DNA of 58,812 nt from Treponema sp. (GTDB taxonomy: Bacteria; Spirochaetota; Spirochaetia; Treponematales; Breznakiellaceae). The position numbers were made by a program, and so were the translations under genes. Shown here in pieces: positions 16,435 to 26,546 of the stretch. Positions within the stretch are counted from its first letter, which is position 1, and each line of letters opens with the position of its first letter. The DNA is taken from assembly GCA_031266775.1 (NCBI GenBank), contig JAISAQ010000077.1, positions 1-58,812 on the forward strand. The letters are read 5' to 3'. The notes beneath the pieces are model-generated. The model was not told where the DNA came from, did not search any database, and saw nothing but the letters and a program-made list of their open reading frames with translations.

Positions 16435-17661
16435 ATGAAACGTATGTCAATGTTTTTTGCGGTATCCGCCCTTGTGTTCGCCGCCTGTAAAGACCCCGGT
16501 TCCATATCCGTACCCGTTACCGTTACTTTTAGCGGCAACGGGCATACCGGCGGCATGGTGGTTCCCTCGGCGCTGTTGGGTCCTGCCGGCCTGCCCATGC
16601 CCCTGCCCGTCCGGGGAAGCCTCGTAAAGACGGCATGTACGTTCCAGGGCTGGAATACCCAGGCAAACGGGTCCGGCACGGACTACGCCGCGGGCGGTTC
16701 CTACGCCTTTGCCGCCGATACTACCCTCTACGCCAAGTGGAAGATTGACTGGACCGGTATCAACGGAACGGCCTCCACCTTTGGTATTACTCCCATCAAT
16801 GGCATCGCCTACGGCGGCGGAACGTTCGTCGCGGGCGGGTATGACGGCAAAATGGCCTGGTCCACCGACGGGGTAACGTGGACCGGTATTGACGAAACGG
16901 CATCCACCTTTGGTACTTCCGGCATCTATGGCATTGCCTACGGCGGTGGAAAGTTCGTCGCGGGCGGGCAGAACGGCAAAATGGCCTGGTCCGGCAATGG
17001 AGAAACGTGGACCGGGATCGATGGAACAGTCTCCACCTTTGGTACTTCCGATATCCGAGGCATCGCCTACGGCGGCGGGAAGTTTGTCGCGGTCGGGTAT
17101 GACGGCAAAATGGCCTGGTCCACCGACGGGGTAACGTGGACCAGCATCGACGGAACAGCCTCCACCTTTGGTACTTCCGGCGCTATCTTTGGCATTACCT
17201 ACGACGGCGGGAAGTTTGTCGCGGTCGGGGGTTACGGCCACATGGCCTGGTCCGCCGACGGGGTAACGTCGTGGACCGGCATCGACGGAACAGCCTCCAC
17301 CTTTGGTATTTTTGCCATCTTTGGCATCGCCTGGGACGGCGGGAAGTTCGTTACGGTCGGGGTTAACGGCCACATGGCCTGGTCCACCGACGGGGTAACG
17401 TGGTGGACCGGCATCGACGGAACGGCCTCCACCTTTGGTACTTCTACCGCCATCCTTGGCATCGCCTGGGGTGGCGGGAAGTTCGTCGCGGTCGGGCATG
17501 ACGGCAGAATGGCCTGGTCCGGCAACGGGGAAACGTGGACCGGTATCGACGGAACGGGCTCCACCTTTGGTATTTCCAGCATTTATGGCATTGCCTACGG
17601 CGGCGGGAAGTTCGTCGCGGGCGGGGAGGGCGGCAAAATGGCCTGGCACGAGTACCCATAA
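16435..17661 (+). CDS. Repeat-containing surface lipoprotein with InlB B-like domain
   Basis: 408 aa. A lipoprotein signal peptide ends in the lipobox FAAC (Cys about residue 19). Residues about 28-103 form an InlB B-repeat/Listeria-Bacteroides-type domain (starting VTVTFSGNGHTGG, ending TTLYAKW). From residue about 106 there are seven tandem units of about 43 residues (WTGIDGTASTFGTS...GIAYGGGKFVAVG...GKMAWSTDGVT) that probably fold as a beta-propeller or beta-repeat array. The start has AAGGAG 6 nt upstream. The architecture suggests an exported adhesin or sugar-binding surface protein (inference). Regulation may be by sigma-54 and by the CA repeat just upstream. The near-identical DNA of the units invites recombination and copy-number change. 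Confidence 0.85.
   Translation: MKRMSMFFAVSALVFAACKDPGSISVPVTVTFSGNGHTGGMVVPSALLGPAGLPMPLPVRGSLVKTACTFQGWNTQANGSGTDYAAGGSYAFAADTTLYAKWKIDWTGINGTASTFGITPINGIAYGGGTFVAGGYDGKMAWSTDGVTWTGIDETASTFGTSGIYGIAYGGGKFVAGGQNGKMAWSGNGETWTGIDGTVSTFGTSDIRGIAYGGGKFVAVGYDGKMAWSTDGVTWTSIDGTASTFGTSGAIFGITYDGGKFVAVGGYGHMAWSADGVTSWTGIDGTASTFGIFAIFGIAWDGGKFVTVGVNGHMAWSTDGVTWWTGIDGTASTFGTSTAILGIAWGGGKFVAVGHDGRMAWSGNGETWTGIDGTGSTFGISSIYGIAYGGGKFVAGGEGGKMAWHEYP
16750..17652 (+). repeat. Seven tandem coding repeats of about 129 bp
   Basis: Each unit starts with TGGACC(G/A)G and encodes WTGIDGTASTFG then about 30 further residues ending in MAWS. Units differ by a few substitutions and by insertions of one codon (for example an extra Ser or Trp between units 4-5 and 5-6). 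Direct repeats of this identity are substrates for unequal recombination. Confidence 0.9.
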
Positions 17662-17750
17662 AGGCAGCGCAGGGGCGCCAAGCGCCGAATTTCCGTAGAG
17701 GGAAAGTCATACGTCCCTTCGGGCCGTTTGCCGGGAGGAACGGATTGAAC

Positions 17751-17766
17751 GCCGCCATCAGGCGGC
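17751..17766. terminator. Hairpin between lipoprotein gene and convergent small gene
   Basis: GCCGCC (17751-17756), ATCA loop, GGCGGC (17761-17766), placed a few nucleotides beyond the stop of the minus-strand gene at 17773 and about 90 nt after the lipoprotein stop. Probable bidirectional terminator without a long T-tract. Confidence 0.45.
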
Positions 17767-17772
17767 TGGGCG

Positions 17773-17997
17773 TCATACGGAAGACGCGGCGAGCTTTTCC
17801 CGCACCAGTTCTCCGATTATTTCCGCCGGGGTCTTGTTTTTCGCCTGGGCGGCGGACTTAATGTAGCCCGCGGAAAATTGATCCAAAAGTACCATACGGT
17901 CACGGCGGTCGGTAAAAAAACCGCCCGGCTTGCCCGCGACATCAGGCGGGTTACGGGTCACCTCGTCATCCAGCGCCCAGGCTTCTTCTTCAGTCAT
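17773..17997 (-). CDS. Small hypothetical protein, antitoxin-like
   Basis: 74 aa. It begins with acidic MTEEEAWALDDEVTRNPP, then GGFFTDRR, and ends in a helical segment SAAQAKNKTPAEIIGELVRE of the sort seen in small antitoxin-like proteins of treponemes; I cannot name the family securely. No toxin partner lies next to it. There is no Shine-Dalgarno: TATAAT-like boxes occur immediately before the ATG and 11 nt upstream, so the mRNA may be leaderless. Confidence 0.6.
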   Translation of the reverse strand: MTEEEAWALDDEVTRNPPDVAGKPGGFFTDRRDRMVLLDQFSAGYIKSAAQAKNKTPAEIIGELVREKLAASSV

Positions 17998-18076
17998 TAT
18001 AGCAAGCGATTATACTTCTTTTTCGATGAAAGTAAACGCCCCAGGTTAAAAAGAAACAGTAATTCCGAATTCAAAA

Positions 18077-18165
18077 CAACCACAGACGGTACGGACCAAC
18101 ACGGACAAAATATACATTTGAAACCAAAGAAGTCCGTTCTGTCCGCGAAGTCCGTGGTTTTTCTT
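18077..18165. repeat. Imperfect inverted repeat of CACGGAC-type units
   Basis: In the 306-nt gap before the M81 gene, the left part (about 18079-18112) contains AACCACAGAC, ACGGACC and ACACGGAC. The right part (about 18132-18163) reads as their reverse complement (GTCCGTTCTGTCC, GTCCGTGGTT). The two arms could form a long imperfect hairpin followed by a T/C-rich stretch. No gene is visible in this gap. Confidence 0.5.
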
Positions 18166-18303
18166 TTTCTTCTCCTTTTCTTCCCTTTTTCTTCAAAGCA
18201 TGCTGTTTTAAGGGGCGTTTCCCGCGCGGTACGCCCCGCGCGGATCTTTTTGACAACACGGCGGTTTAGCCATAAAATTTTAGACAGGAGGAGGAGGACG
18301 AAC

Positions 18304-19788
18304 ATGCGCATACTGACAGGCGGCTTTAGCCATGAATCGAATTCCTTTAACCCCATCATCACCGGGGAGGAGGATTTCACGGTTGTCCGGGGAAGCGGAG
18401 CCTGTGACGCGGAGGTGTTCGCCGGCTATTCATCCTCGGGGATAGCGGAAACCCTCGCAGGGGCCGGCGCGGAAGTTGTCCCGACGGTGCTCGCAAGGGC
18501 GATCCCCGGCGGAATAGTCTCCGGGGCGTTTTACGCCGCCATAAAAGAAGAGCTGCTGGAGGCCGCCCGCGGCGCGCTGAAAAAGGGCCCCATAGACGGG
18601 GCGTGCCTTGCCCTGCACGGGTCCATGAAGGTAGAAGGAAACATCTGCGCGGAGGGGGATCTCTGTACGGCGCTGCGGAAAATCCTCCCCGGCGTTCCCT
18701 TTACCGCGGCGCTTGACATGCACGCTACAATCACCCCCGCCCTGCTTGAAACGGTGGACGGCTTCGCGGGCTACAAGACCGCTCCCCACACCGACTGCTT
18801 TGAAACCGGAGTCCTGGCCGCGAAAACGCTGCTCGCCTCCCTTTCTTCCGGGAAGAAACTGTACACCGCATCCCAAAGCGTTCCCATGATGCTTGCGGGG
18901 GAAAAATCGGAAACATCTTCGGAACCCATGGCTTCCCTTATCGGGGCCGCACGGGATCTGGAAAAGCGGGGGGACGTTCTTGCCGCTTCCCTGCTTCTGG
19001 GCTTCCCCTGGGCGGACTCTGAACACAACGCCGTTACCGTTCTTGTTACGGGCTTCGAAGAAAACAGGAACGCCCTTAAGGAGGCCGCCGGGGATCTGGC
19101 GGAAACATTCTGGAAAAAGAGGGGGGAATTTACCTTCAGCGCCGAACAGTACGATTCGCGCGGCGCCATGGAGGCGGCTTTTGACGCCGTGCTTGAAAGG
19201 GGGGAACGCCCCGTCTTTGTGTCGGACTCAGGCGACAATCCCACCGCGGGGGCCGCGGGCGACGCGACGGAACTTCTGGAAACAGTGCTTTCCATGAACC
19301 TGGCGGAACTTCCCACTCCCCTGCTCTACTCCGGTTTCTACGACGCCCCCGCGGTATCTTCCTGTATAGAGGCCGGTGAAGGCGCGGAATGCGGCATAAC
19401 GCTGGGGGGCAACTGGGACAGAGTTTCAGGCAGGAAGATCCCCCTGCGGGTACGGGTGGAAAAGATCGCCAGATCCTACGGCCCCTGCCGCGCCGATCTT
19501 GTCCTTCTGCGGCACTCAAACATGCTTGTCAGCGTTACATCAAGGCACATAGGATTCGGGGACGAAGGACTCCTTTCCGCGCTGGGGGTAAACCCGGCAG
19601 ATTACTGCCTCGTCCTGGTAAAGCTCGGCTACCTGGAGCCCTGCTTCAAGAAGATAGCCGCCAGAGCCATCATGGCAGCCTCACGGGGCTGTTCCTGCGA
19701 GATTCTTGAAACCATCCCCTACCGCAAAGTCAGGCGGCCCATTTACCCCCTCGATCCCGGCATGGACTGGCGTCCGGCTGTTCAATAA
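18304..19788 (+). CDS. M81 family metallopeptidase (MlrC-like)
   Basis: 494 aa, start chosen at the ATG preceded by AGGAGGAGG. The N-terminal MlrC domain begins MRILTGGFSHESNSFNP, where the His-Glu is conserved. Metal-site motifs ALDMHATITP and the GYKTAPHTDCFETG region follow, and FVSDSGDNPTAGAAGDATEL marks the second half. The MlrC C-terminal domain ends around GYLEPCFKKIAARAIM. The founding member (microcystinase C) cleaves linearised microcystin, but most members act on unknown small substrates. The cytoplasmic protein has no signal peptide. It stands alone, with hairpins just after its stop. Confidence 0.88.
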   Translation: MRILTGGFSHESNSFNPIITGEEDFTVVRGSGACDAEVFAGYSSSGIAETLAGAGAEVVPTVLARAIPGGIVSGAFYAAIKEELLEAARGALKKGPIDGACLALHGSMKVEGNICAEGDLCTALRKILPGVPFTAALDMHATITPALLETVDGFAGYKTAPHTDCFETGVLAAKTLLASLSSGKKLYTASQSVPMMLAGEKSETSSEPMASLIGAARDLEKRGDVLAASLLLGFPWADSEHNAVTVLVTGFEENRNALKEAAGDLAETFWKKRGEFTFSAEQYDSRGAMEAAFDAVLERGERPVFVSDSGDNPTAGAAGDATELLETVLSMNLAELPTPLLYSGFYDAPAVSSCIEAGEGAECGITLGGNWDRVSGRKIPLRVRVEKIARSYGPCRADLVLLRHSNMLVSVTSRHIGFGDEGLLSALGVNPADYCLVLVKLGYLEPCFKKIAARAIMAASRGCSCEILETIPYRKVRRPIYPLDPGMDWRPAVQ

Positions 19789-19803
19789 TTCCAGTTATTG
19801 AAC
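19780..19803 (+). terminator. Hairpin overlapping the M81 gene stop
   Basis: Perfect 9-bp stem, GTTCAATAA (19780-19788) with TTATTGAAC (19795-19803), and a 6-nt loop. The TAA stop of the M81 gene is the end of the left arm. Confidence 0.5.
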
Positions 19804-19810
19804 AATTGAG

Positions 19811-19841
19811 GCTGTTCCAAAACTTCAATTTTTGGAACAGC
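19811..19841. terminator. Bidirectional terminator between the M81 gene and lptD
   Basis: 12-bp perfect stem, GCTGTTCCAAAA (19811-19822) with TTTTGGAACAGC (19830-19841), and a 7-nt loop, in the 61-nt gap between convergent genes. Confidence 0.7.
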
Positions 19842-19849
19842 TTCTTGCC

Positions 19850-22800
19850 CTATTTAAAGGCCCACACTTCCTTGTCGACGCTTATGTCCGTCTTGATCTC
19901 CTTGATGGGCACCCACTGGACAACAAAGGAAACTTCGTTGTTGAAGACATACTTCGTGCCGCCCGTGGGGAGGTACGGCGAAAGGGTAAGGCCCAGTTTG
20001 GCGTTCCAGTCCCCAAGATGATGCACGGCAGTAAGGGTGAACGATTTAAGTTTGAAGCCGGAGCCTGCCCGCTTTAGAGGATCGTCAAAACGGAAAGAGT
20101 CGATGAGGTCCCTAAACGGGTTCTTTTCACCGGTGACTTCAAAACCGTTGGGAAGCCTGAAATAGGGGATACCCTGAAGATAGCGGTATACGACGGCGTT
20201 TTCCGAATTGGCCGAAAGGGTAACGTCAAGAAAATTGGCAATGTCCACAGTAAAGCCTGCGGTAAACCTGAAGCGGGAATAGGTAAAACGCTGAAGATCG
20301 ACGTTAAGGCTTGTGTTGATGTTGAAAGAAAGGGACAGCCTGTCGTCCCAGATTTTTTTTGGCCCAAGGGATTTTACATAGCCCAGCGTAAAATCACGGG
20401 GGCAGAGGGTTTCGTCCCCGCTGGTAACCCAGCCTATGGGGGGGGTAGTTTCAAGGCGGTAGGGCATCATGCGGGCCGCGGTATAGGACGCCGAAAGGCC
20501 CCCAAGGGTAAGGGTTGTCGTCAGGGTGGTGAAAACTTTTTCATGGGGATCGTAAATCATATACTGCTGAAGGCTCCCGGTGTCCCCGAAGCGGAGGGTT
20601 TCGGTGCTGTACAAAAAATCCAGATACCGCTTGTCGTTATTCGCCTCGTCCCGGCCTTCGGGGAAAAATTTCATGTTGGTGTTGGTCTCGGATATCCAGG
20701 CCCTGGCGGTGGCGTTCCCCGAAAGGATGATCTCTTCCGGGGGAAGATCCGCGCTGAGGACGAGCGTCTGGGCCTTGTCCATGATCCTGGCGGCAATGTT
20801 CGCGGCAATCTGGTGGGATTCAAGGCTCTCTCTGTCCCACGCGCCGTATATCACATCCCATTCGGGATCGCTGCCTGAACCGGCGAGAAATTCAGTCCGC
20901 GCCATAAGCCCCCGAGCGCCGTAGGTAAGGCTTGTGTCCCCCCAGACGCTGCTTTGATAAAAGGGCCGCAGCCGGGTGGAGTAATCGAACGACGTGGTAT
21001 AATAGGTCGAACTGTAGTTCCGCTCCCTGGCCGCCATCACCTTTGCGGAATCGGCTTTCCCCGATGTGGAAAATTCCTCGGCGTCGGTATTAAGAAAGGC
21101 GAAGTCCTGCCACGCGGCGGTCCCGCTGAAGGTTACGGCGGTGGTATACGCGCCGCCGCCTGTATGATCCAGGGTAAAGCCAAGGCTTCCTTCTCCCCTG
21201 AAAATGGACATCACCGAAGAAATCTCGTTCCAGTCTATGTCGCCGGCCGTCTGCCAGTTGGTGTAGGTTCCCACTTCCGCCGAACGCCACTGGAGTTCCG
21301 TCGCGGAGGACGGGTTCAGCCTGTAATCAATGGAAAAACGGGGGCCGCCTGAAAGGGGAAGATCAAAACGCTGGTTAAGAGAAGGAGGCGCGAGCCCTCC
21401 GGCGCCGTCCGTTTGCTGCCCGCCGTCCCCGGCGGCGGGCCACGGGGCAATGGGGATCCCCGGAAGAAGCGGGCCTGTTCCTTCCTCTTCGGCGGGGGCT
21501 GTTTCGGCGTTTATCCCGGAGACGGTCCAGGAAAAAGGGGTCCCTGTGACGGAGGTATTTATTGAATAAATGGTGAATTTATCGGGAAAGAAAAATTTAT
21601 TTGAAGGGGAATCCTGCCTGAAGGACGAATGCGACGTGCCTACTTCCCGCGTCCTGAAGGCGACGGCGCTGGAAAGGCCCGACACGGAGAAGGCGGAAAC
21701 ATAGGGGGCAAGGCCGGGAAAATTCGGATTGAACGATCCTGAAACGCGCCACTCGAAATTCTGGATCTCCGTTTCGCTGGCTTCCGTATCCATGATGGAG
21801 GCCCCTTCCTGCACGATGTGCATCCAGTCCATCTCTTCGGACCGATCAAGAAAATCCCGGTCCGTATAGGGATCGGAATAATAGGGCAGCGCCCAGGTAA
21901 ACGATCCTGCCCCGCTGGAAAAAGATCCCGACGCGTTGAAGCGGTAACGGAAGGGAACGTCCCAGGAAATAAGGCGGGAACGGTTCCAGTCGCTCTGCCC
22001 GTCGTAGGCGGGGGCAAAGGGCGAATAGGAGCCGTCCGAAAGGTGCGTAAGCGTGCGGCTGAACCCCAGGCCCGCCGAAACGTCCAGGAGCCCCAGATTC
22101 CCGCTGGCCGGAATGGAAAGGTCCGTTCCCAGGTAAACGCCCAGTTTCGCGTAAAGATCGAAAATGGTTTTAAGGGTGGGCTCTTCGGTATTGCGGACCT
22201 TCTTCCCGGTACTGCGAAGGAAGATCCCCTCCCGCCTTTTTTCCGATTCCCCGCCGCCCCCGAATATCTTTGAAACGGAGCTTTCCGTAGAGGAAGACGC
22301 CTTGGGCCTTCCCAAAAGATAGGTGGTAGTCTGGAGAAAACTCCCCTCGCGGGAACGGTAGCCCAGCACAGGATGAAAGATAATTTCGTCGGCGGGAATG
22401 TGAAGAAAGGGAATGTACAGCACCGGAATTTCGCCCACCTTGAGCACGGCGTTGAAAATGGCAAAATCGGAGCCGGGAAGCAGCCACAGTTTGGACGCCT
22501 TGAGGGACCACAGTGAATCGGTATTTTTCGCGTTGCTTATTTCGGCGTCGGCAAGAACTGTTACCTCGTCGCCGCTGCGGGAAATGACGGTTCCCGAAAA
22601 ACGGTAGGCCGTATCGTCGTCCTTGTCGGAACGCTCCGAAAAGCCCGCAAGAAAAACGCCGGCCCAGTTGTCAAGGTTGACCGTTATCGATTCCCCCTTG
22701 AAGGTCTCAATGGTATCTTCCTGCTCCCGCTCATACTCGACACCGCCTGAAGCGGTCATGATGTTTCTTGTCCGGTTGTAGAGGATCTCGCGGGCGCTGA

Positions 22801-23263
22801 TCCTGTGCGCGGCGTTTCCTTCCTTGAGGCTTACGACGACGTTCCCCCGCAGCCGCGCGTATTCCTCGTCAACCGCCTCCAGCGTAAAATATTCGGAAGT
22901 CCGGGCCGATTCAATGGTTATTACCCGCCTTCCCGGCTGGGCTGTTCCGGCGGACGGGGTTTCCAGTGCGTAATAATCCCGGAGCCGCCGCGCCAGTTCT
23001 TCCCTGCTTCCCGCGTCGGAAAGCCCCACCGTCCGGCACCAGGAGGCAAGTTCGGTAAGTGTGGAAGTTTTAATGTCAAGCTCGTAAACGGACAAATCGG
23101 GGTCGGCGGGCGGGGCTTCGCCCCCTCGGGCGGCGGCGTTTTCGTCCGGCCCCGCCGCTTCGCCTGCAAGCCCCGCATCCTGTGCGGGAAGGGGGAAAAT
23201 AAAGGCCGCACCGCAGAAGACAAAGAGAAGCGTACGCTTGCACCACAGGCGGCCTTTCTTCAT
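19850..23263 (-). CDS. lptD: LptD/OstA-family outer-membrane assembly protein
   Basis: 1137 aa. Signal peptide (residues about 1-30) ending LPAQDA, a SAP/HeH-like short helix region (ELASWCRTVGLSDAGSREEL), then an OstA/LptA-like beta-jellyroll (about 115-235: ITIESARTSEYFTLEAVDEE, YNRTRNIMTASGGVEYEREQ) and a large C-terminal beta-barrel domain rich in aromatic-ended strands. It is the counterpart of T. pallidum TP0515, which also lies beside uvrA. In Gram-negatives LptD inserts LPS. Many treponemes lack classical LPS, so the cargo here may be another glycolipid (inference). It starts 4 nt after the uvrA stop and is probably co-transcribed. Confidence 0.82.
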   Translation of the reverse strand: MKKGRLWCKRTLLFVFCGAAFIFPLPAQDAGLAGEAAGPDENAAARGGEAPPADPDLSVYELDIKTSTLTELASWCRTVGLSDAGSREELARRLRDYYALETPSAGTAQPGRRVITIESARTSEYFTLEAVDEEYARLRGNVVVSLKEGNAAHRISAREILYNRTRNIMTASGGVEYEREQEDTIETFKGESITVNLDNWAGVFLAGFSERSDKDDDTAYRFSGTVISRSGDEVTVLADAEISNAKNTDSLWSLKASKLWLLPGSDFAIFNAVLKVGEIPVLYIPFLHIPADEIIFHPVLGYRSREGSFLQTTTYLLGRPKASSSTESSVSKIFGGGGESEKRREGIFLRSTGKKVRNTEEPTLKTIFDLYAKLGVYLGTDLSIPASGNLGLLDVSAGLGFSRTLTHLSDGSYSPFAPAYDGQSDWNRSRLISWDVPFRYRFNASGSFSSGAGSFTWALPYYSDPYTDRDFLDRSEEMDWMHIVQEGASIMDTEASETEIQNFEWRVSGSFNPNFPGLAPYVSAFSVSGLSSAVAFRTREVGTSHSSFRQDSPSNKFFFPDKFTIYSINTSVTGTPFSWTVSGINAETAPAEEEGTGPLLPGIPIAPWPAAGDGGQQTDGAGGLAPPSLNQRFDLPLSGGPRFSIDYRLNPSSATELQWRSAEVGTYTNWQTAGDIDWNEISSVMSIFRGEGSLGFTLDHTGGGAYTTAVTFSGTAAWQDFAFLNTDAEEFSTSGKADSAKVMAARERNYSSTYYTTSFDYSTRLRPFYQSSVWGDTSLTYGARGLMARTEFLAGSGSDPEWDVIYGAWDRESLESHQIAANIAARIMDKAQTLVLSADLPPEEIILSGNATARAWISETNTNMKFFPEGRDEANNDKRYLDFLYSTETLRFGDTGSLQQYMIYDPHEKVFTTLTTTLTLGGLSASYTAARMMPYRLETTPPIGWVTSGDETLCPRDFTLGYVKSLGPKKIWDDRLSLSFNINTSLNVDLQRFTYSRFRFTAGFTVDIANFLDVTLSANSENAVVYRYLQGIPYFRLPNGFEVTGEKNPFRDLIDSFRFDDPLKRAGSGFKLKSFTLTAVHHLGDWNAKLGLTLSPYLPTGGTKYVFNNEVSFVVQWVPIKEIKTDISVDKEVWAFK

Positions 23264-23267
23264 GTCC

Positions 23268-26168
23268 CTATGAAACGCGGCGGCTCCCGGACCGGGCCGC
23301 CCCCGGCGCGCCCCTGCGCCCCGATCCCGGCCTTCCGGCCCTTTGGTCCAGAAGATCTTTCATATATACGCCCGTATACGAAGAAGGATGCGTAATGACT
23401 TCCTCGGGGGTTCCCGTCACTATGATTTCCCCGCCCTTGTCCCCTCCTTCCGGCCCCAGATCTATGAGGTGATCGGCCTGCAGAAGCACATCGAGGTTGT
23501 GCTCTATCATCACCACCGTGTTCCCCTGATCCACCAGGCGCTGTATTACCTCCATGAGCTGTTTGACATCGGCAAAGTGAAGGCCCGTGGTAGGCTCATC
23601 CAGAATGTAGAAGGTTTTCCCCGTGGACCGCTTGGAAAGTTCCAGGGCAAGTTTTACGCGCTGGGCCTCCCCGCCCGAAAGGGTCAGCGCGGACTGGCCC
23701 AGCTTGACATAGCCGAGCCCCACCGAAAGGAGGGTGTCCATCTTGCGGGCCACATGGGGAATATACTCGAAAAATTCCGCCGCTTCCTCAATGGTCATGT
23801 CAAGAACGTCGGCGATGTTTTTTCCCTTAAAACGTATTTCCAGCGTTTCCTTGTTGAAACGCTTTCCCCGGCAGACATCGCAGGTGATGTACACATCGGG
23901 AAGGAAATTCATCTCTATCCTGATGGTCCCGTCGCCCTGGCAGTTTTCGCAGCGCCCGCCCCTTACGTTAAAAGAAAAACGGCCAGGTCTATAGCCGCGC
24001 ATTTTTGATTCGGGAAGGCCCGCGAAGAGATCCCGTATCGCCGTAAAGACCCCCACATAGGTCGCGGGATTCGAACGGGGCGTTCTTCCTATGGGACTCT
24101 GATCAATGTCTATTACCTTGTCTATATATTCGGCGCCCGAAAGCTCGCGGTAGCGCCCTTCGGGGCGGGCCGATCCGTACACCCTGTTGGCAAGCGCGGG
24201 GTAGAGCACGTCGGAAAGCAGCGTCGATTTTCCCGAACCTGAAACGCCCGAGATGCAGGTAAAAACGCCCAGGGGAATATCGACGTTGATGTTTTTGAGG
24301 TTGTGCTCACTAACCCCCGTAAGGCGTATGAAGCCGCCGTTTCCCCGCCGCCTTTCCCGGGGAATCTCCATGGCAAGGCTTCCTGAAAGGTAGCGGCCGG
24401 TGAGGCTTTCCTTTACCTTCATTACCTCTTTGGGGCTTCCCTGCGCTATTACCCTGCCGCCGTGCACCCCGGCGCCGGGCCCCAGATCCACGATGTGGTC
24501 GGCGGTGCGGAGGGTCTGTTCGTCGTGCTCAACCACGATAAGGGTGTTCCCCAGATCGCGGAGGTACAGGAGCGTGTCGATGAGCCGCTGGTTGTCCCGC
24601 TGGTGAAGGCCAATGGAAGGCTCGTCCAGGATGTAGAGCACCCCGACAAGGCTGGAACCTATCTGCGTGGCAAGCCTTATGCGCTGGGCCTCGCCGCCTG
24701 AAAGCGTCGCGGACTTCCGCTCCAGGGTAAGATAATCAAGGCCGACGTTTTTCATGAAGCCAAGCCGCGCGTTTATCTCCTTGAGGATCTGCCCGGCTAT
24801 CTTTCTTTCGTTCTGGCCGAATTTAACCGATTCGAAAAATTTAAGGGAATCGGTAACCGAAAGAGAGGCAAGTTCCCATATACTTCTTCCCCCTACCGTT
24901 ACCGCGAGCGCCTCGGGTTTAAGCCGCCTGCCTCCGCAGTCTTCGCATGGTTTCTGGCTCATGAATTTTTCAAGCCATTCCTTGATCCCCGTAGACTGGG
25001 TTTCAAGGTAGCGGCGCTTGAGATCTTCAAGAACGCCGGGAAAGGGAGAGTTGTACTCAAAGTGCCCCGTGCCGTCCCGGTTCTCGTAGCGGACCTTGAT
25101 GTCGTCGCTTGTGCCGTAGAGCAGGGCGTTCATTGTTTTTTTGGGGAGATCCTTAAAGGGGGTGTCCAGGCTGAATTTGTAATGCTTGGCAAGGCTTTCG
25201 AAGCGGCTGCGGTGCCAGGCGCTGTCCGGGTTGTAGGGGACGCAGCCGCCTTCGTTAAAGGAAAGGCTCCTGTCGGGAATGACAAGGTCCTGATCAAATT
25301 CGAGTTTCACCCCAAGGCCCGAACAGCCGGGGCATGCCCCGAAGGGATTGTTAAAGGAAAAAAGGCGGGGCTGCAGTTCGGGAATGGAAATGCCGCAGTC
25401 GGGGCACGCGTTCTTCTGGGAGACAAAGTATTCGGTACTCTTGCCCTCCCCCTGTTTCTGGGCAAGAACCAGCATGATCCCGTCGGCGGTGTCAAGGGCC
25501 GTCTCCACCGATTCGGCAAGACGGCTGCGTATGCCGTCGGCGACAACAAGGCGGTCCACGATTATCTCGATGGTGTGCTTCTTCTGCTTGTCAAGCCTGA
25601 TGTCCTCGTCAAGATTCACCGGCACCCCGTCTACGCGGGCGCGGGCAAAACCGGCCTTGCGGGCGCTGTCTATGATGTTGCGGTGCTCCCCCTTCTTGCC
25701 GCGTATTACCGGGGCAAGAAGCTGCACACGGTCCCCTTTTCCCATCTGCATGATGGTTTCGATGATGGAGTCAAGCGCCTGTTCTTTTATTTCCCTGCCG
25801 CACCGCGGGCAGTGGGGAACGCCGATGCGGGCATACAGGAGCCTGTAGTAGTCGTAAATTTCGGTGACCGTTCCCACGGTAGACCGGGGGTTGCGGTGGG
25901 TGGTTTTCTGCTCTATGGAAATGGCCGGGGAAAGGCCTTCGATATAATCAAGGTCGGGCTTGTCCATGCGGCCCAGAAACTGCCGGGCATAGGCCGAAAG
26001 GCTTTCGACATAGCGCCGCTGCCCCTCGGCAAAGATCGTGTCAAAGGCCAGGGAACTCTTCCCCGAACCGGAGAGCCCCGACACGACGATGAGTTTATCC
26101 CTGGGCAGCTCAAGATCGATGTTCTTCAGATTGTGTTCCCGCGCGCCCTTGATGATGAGTTTATCCAT
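23268..26168 (-). CDS. uvrA: Excinuclease ABC subunit UvrA
   Basis: DNA-damage recognition ATPase of nucleotide excision repair. About 966 aa from the start [14 protein letters not shown] (a start four codons upstream at 26180 is possible; neither has a strong ribosome-binding site). Two ABC cassettes: Walker [15 protein letters not shown] and [14 protein letters not shown], signatures [16 protein letters not shown] and [15 protein letters not shown]. Zinc-binding Cys pairs occur at [13 protein letters not shown]...CPGCSG and CENCQGDG...CDVCRG. The Gly/Arg/Ser-rich C-terminal tail is variable. The uvrA-lptD pair matches T. pallidum synteny. Confidence 0.97.
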   Translation of the reverse strand: MDKLIIKGAREHNLKNIDLELPRDKLIVVSGLSGSGKSSLAFDTIFAEGQRRYVESLSAYARQFLGRMDKPDLDYIEGLSPAISIEQKTTHRNPRSTVGTVTEIYDYYRLLYARIGVPHCPRCGREIKEQALDSIIETIMQMGKGDRVQLLAPVIRGKKGEHRNIIDSARKAGFARARVDGVPVNLDEDIRLDKQKKHTIEIIVDRLVVADGIRSRLAESVETALDTADGIMLVLAQKQGEGKSTEYFVSQKNACPDCGISIPELQPRLFSFNNPFGACPGCSGLGVKLEFDQDLVIPDRSLSFNEGGCVPYNPDSAWHRSRFESLAKHYKFSLDTPFKDLPKKTMNALLYGTSDDIKVRYENRDGTGHFEYNSPFPGVLEDLKRRYLETQSTGIKEWLEKFMSQKPCEDCGGRRLKPEALAVTVGGRSIWELASLSVTDSLKFFESVKFGQNERKIAGQILKEINARLGFMKNVGLDYLTLERKSATLSGGEAQRIRLATQIGSSLVGVLYILDEPSIGLHQRDNQRLIDTLLYLRDLGNTLIVVEHDEQTLRTADHIVDLGPGAGVHGGRVIAQGSPKEVMKVKESLTGRYLSGSLAMEIPRERRRGNGGFIRLTGVSEHNLKNINVDIPLGVFTCISGVSGSGKSTLLSDVLYPALANRVYGSARPEGRYRELSGAEYIDKVIDIDQSPIGRTPRSNPATYVGVFTAIRDLFAGLPESKMRGYRPGRFSFNVRGGRCENCQGDGTIRIEMNFLPDVYITCDVCRGKRFNKETLEIRFKGKNIADVLDMTIEEAAEFFEYIPHVARKMDTLLSVGLGYVKLGQSALTLSGGEAQRVKLALELSKRSTGKTFYILDEPTTGLHFADVKQLMEVIQRLVDQGNTVVMIEHNLDVLLQADHLIDLGPEGGDKGGEIIVTGTPEEVITHPSSYTGVYMKDLLDQRAGRPGSGRRGAPGAARSGSRRVS

Positions 26169-26546
26169 GCCGTCAAGCATAACCCGGGAAGCGGGAACCG
26201 TTCAAGTTGAGGAAAGGGGCGGCCGGAGAAGCCCCCGGCCGATGAAAGGCGGCTCTGCGCACCCCGGTCTCCTTCTTCCCCTGTGCGCCGCCGGCTGCCG
26301 GTTAATTACCCCCTTCCCCCGCATACAGTTTAGTTTAGCTACATTTCCTGGCAGACGTTACTATTATATATCATTTTATGACATAGATATGTCTTTTCCC
26401 GTAAAAAAACCTCAATTCAAGACAGCCGGTTTATGTCCAAAAGCGCAAAAGCACCCGGGGCCAATTTTTGAGGAGGCTAACGCAGTGATACGAAGCATCA
26501 CTTCACTCCTTATACTCACCCCCTCACCCAAAAAGGAAACCCCCTT

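Noticed and set aside
16750..17652. Possible CRISPR-like repeat array
   Set aside because: The repeats are 129 bp, contiguous, in frame and encode protein; there are no spacers.
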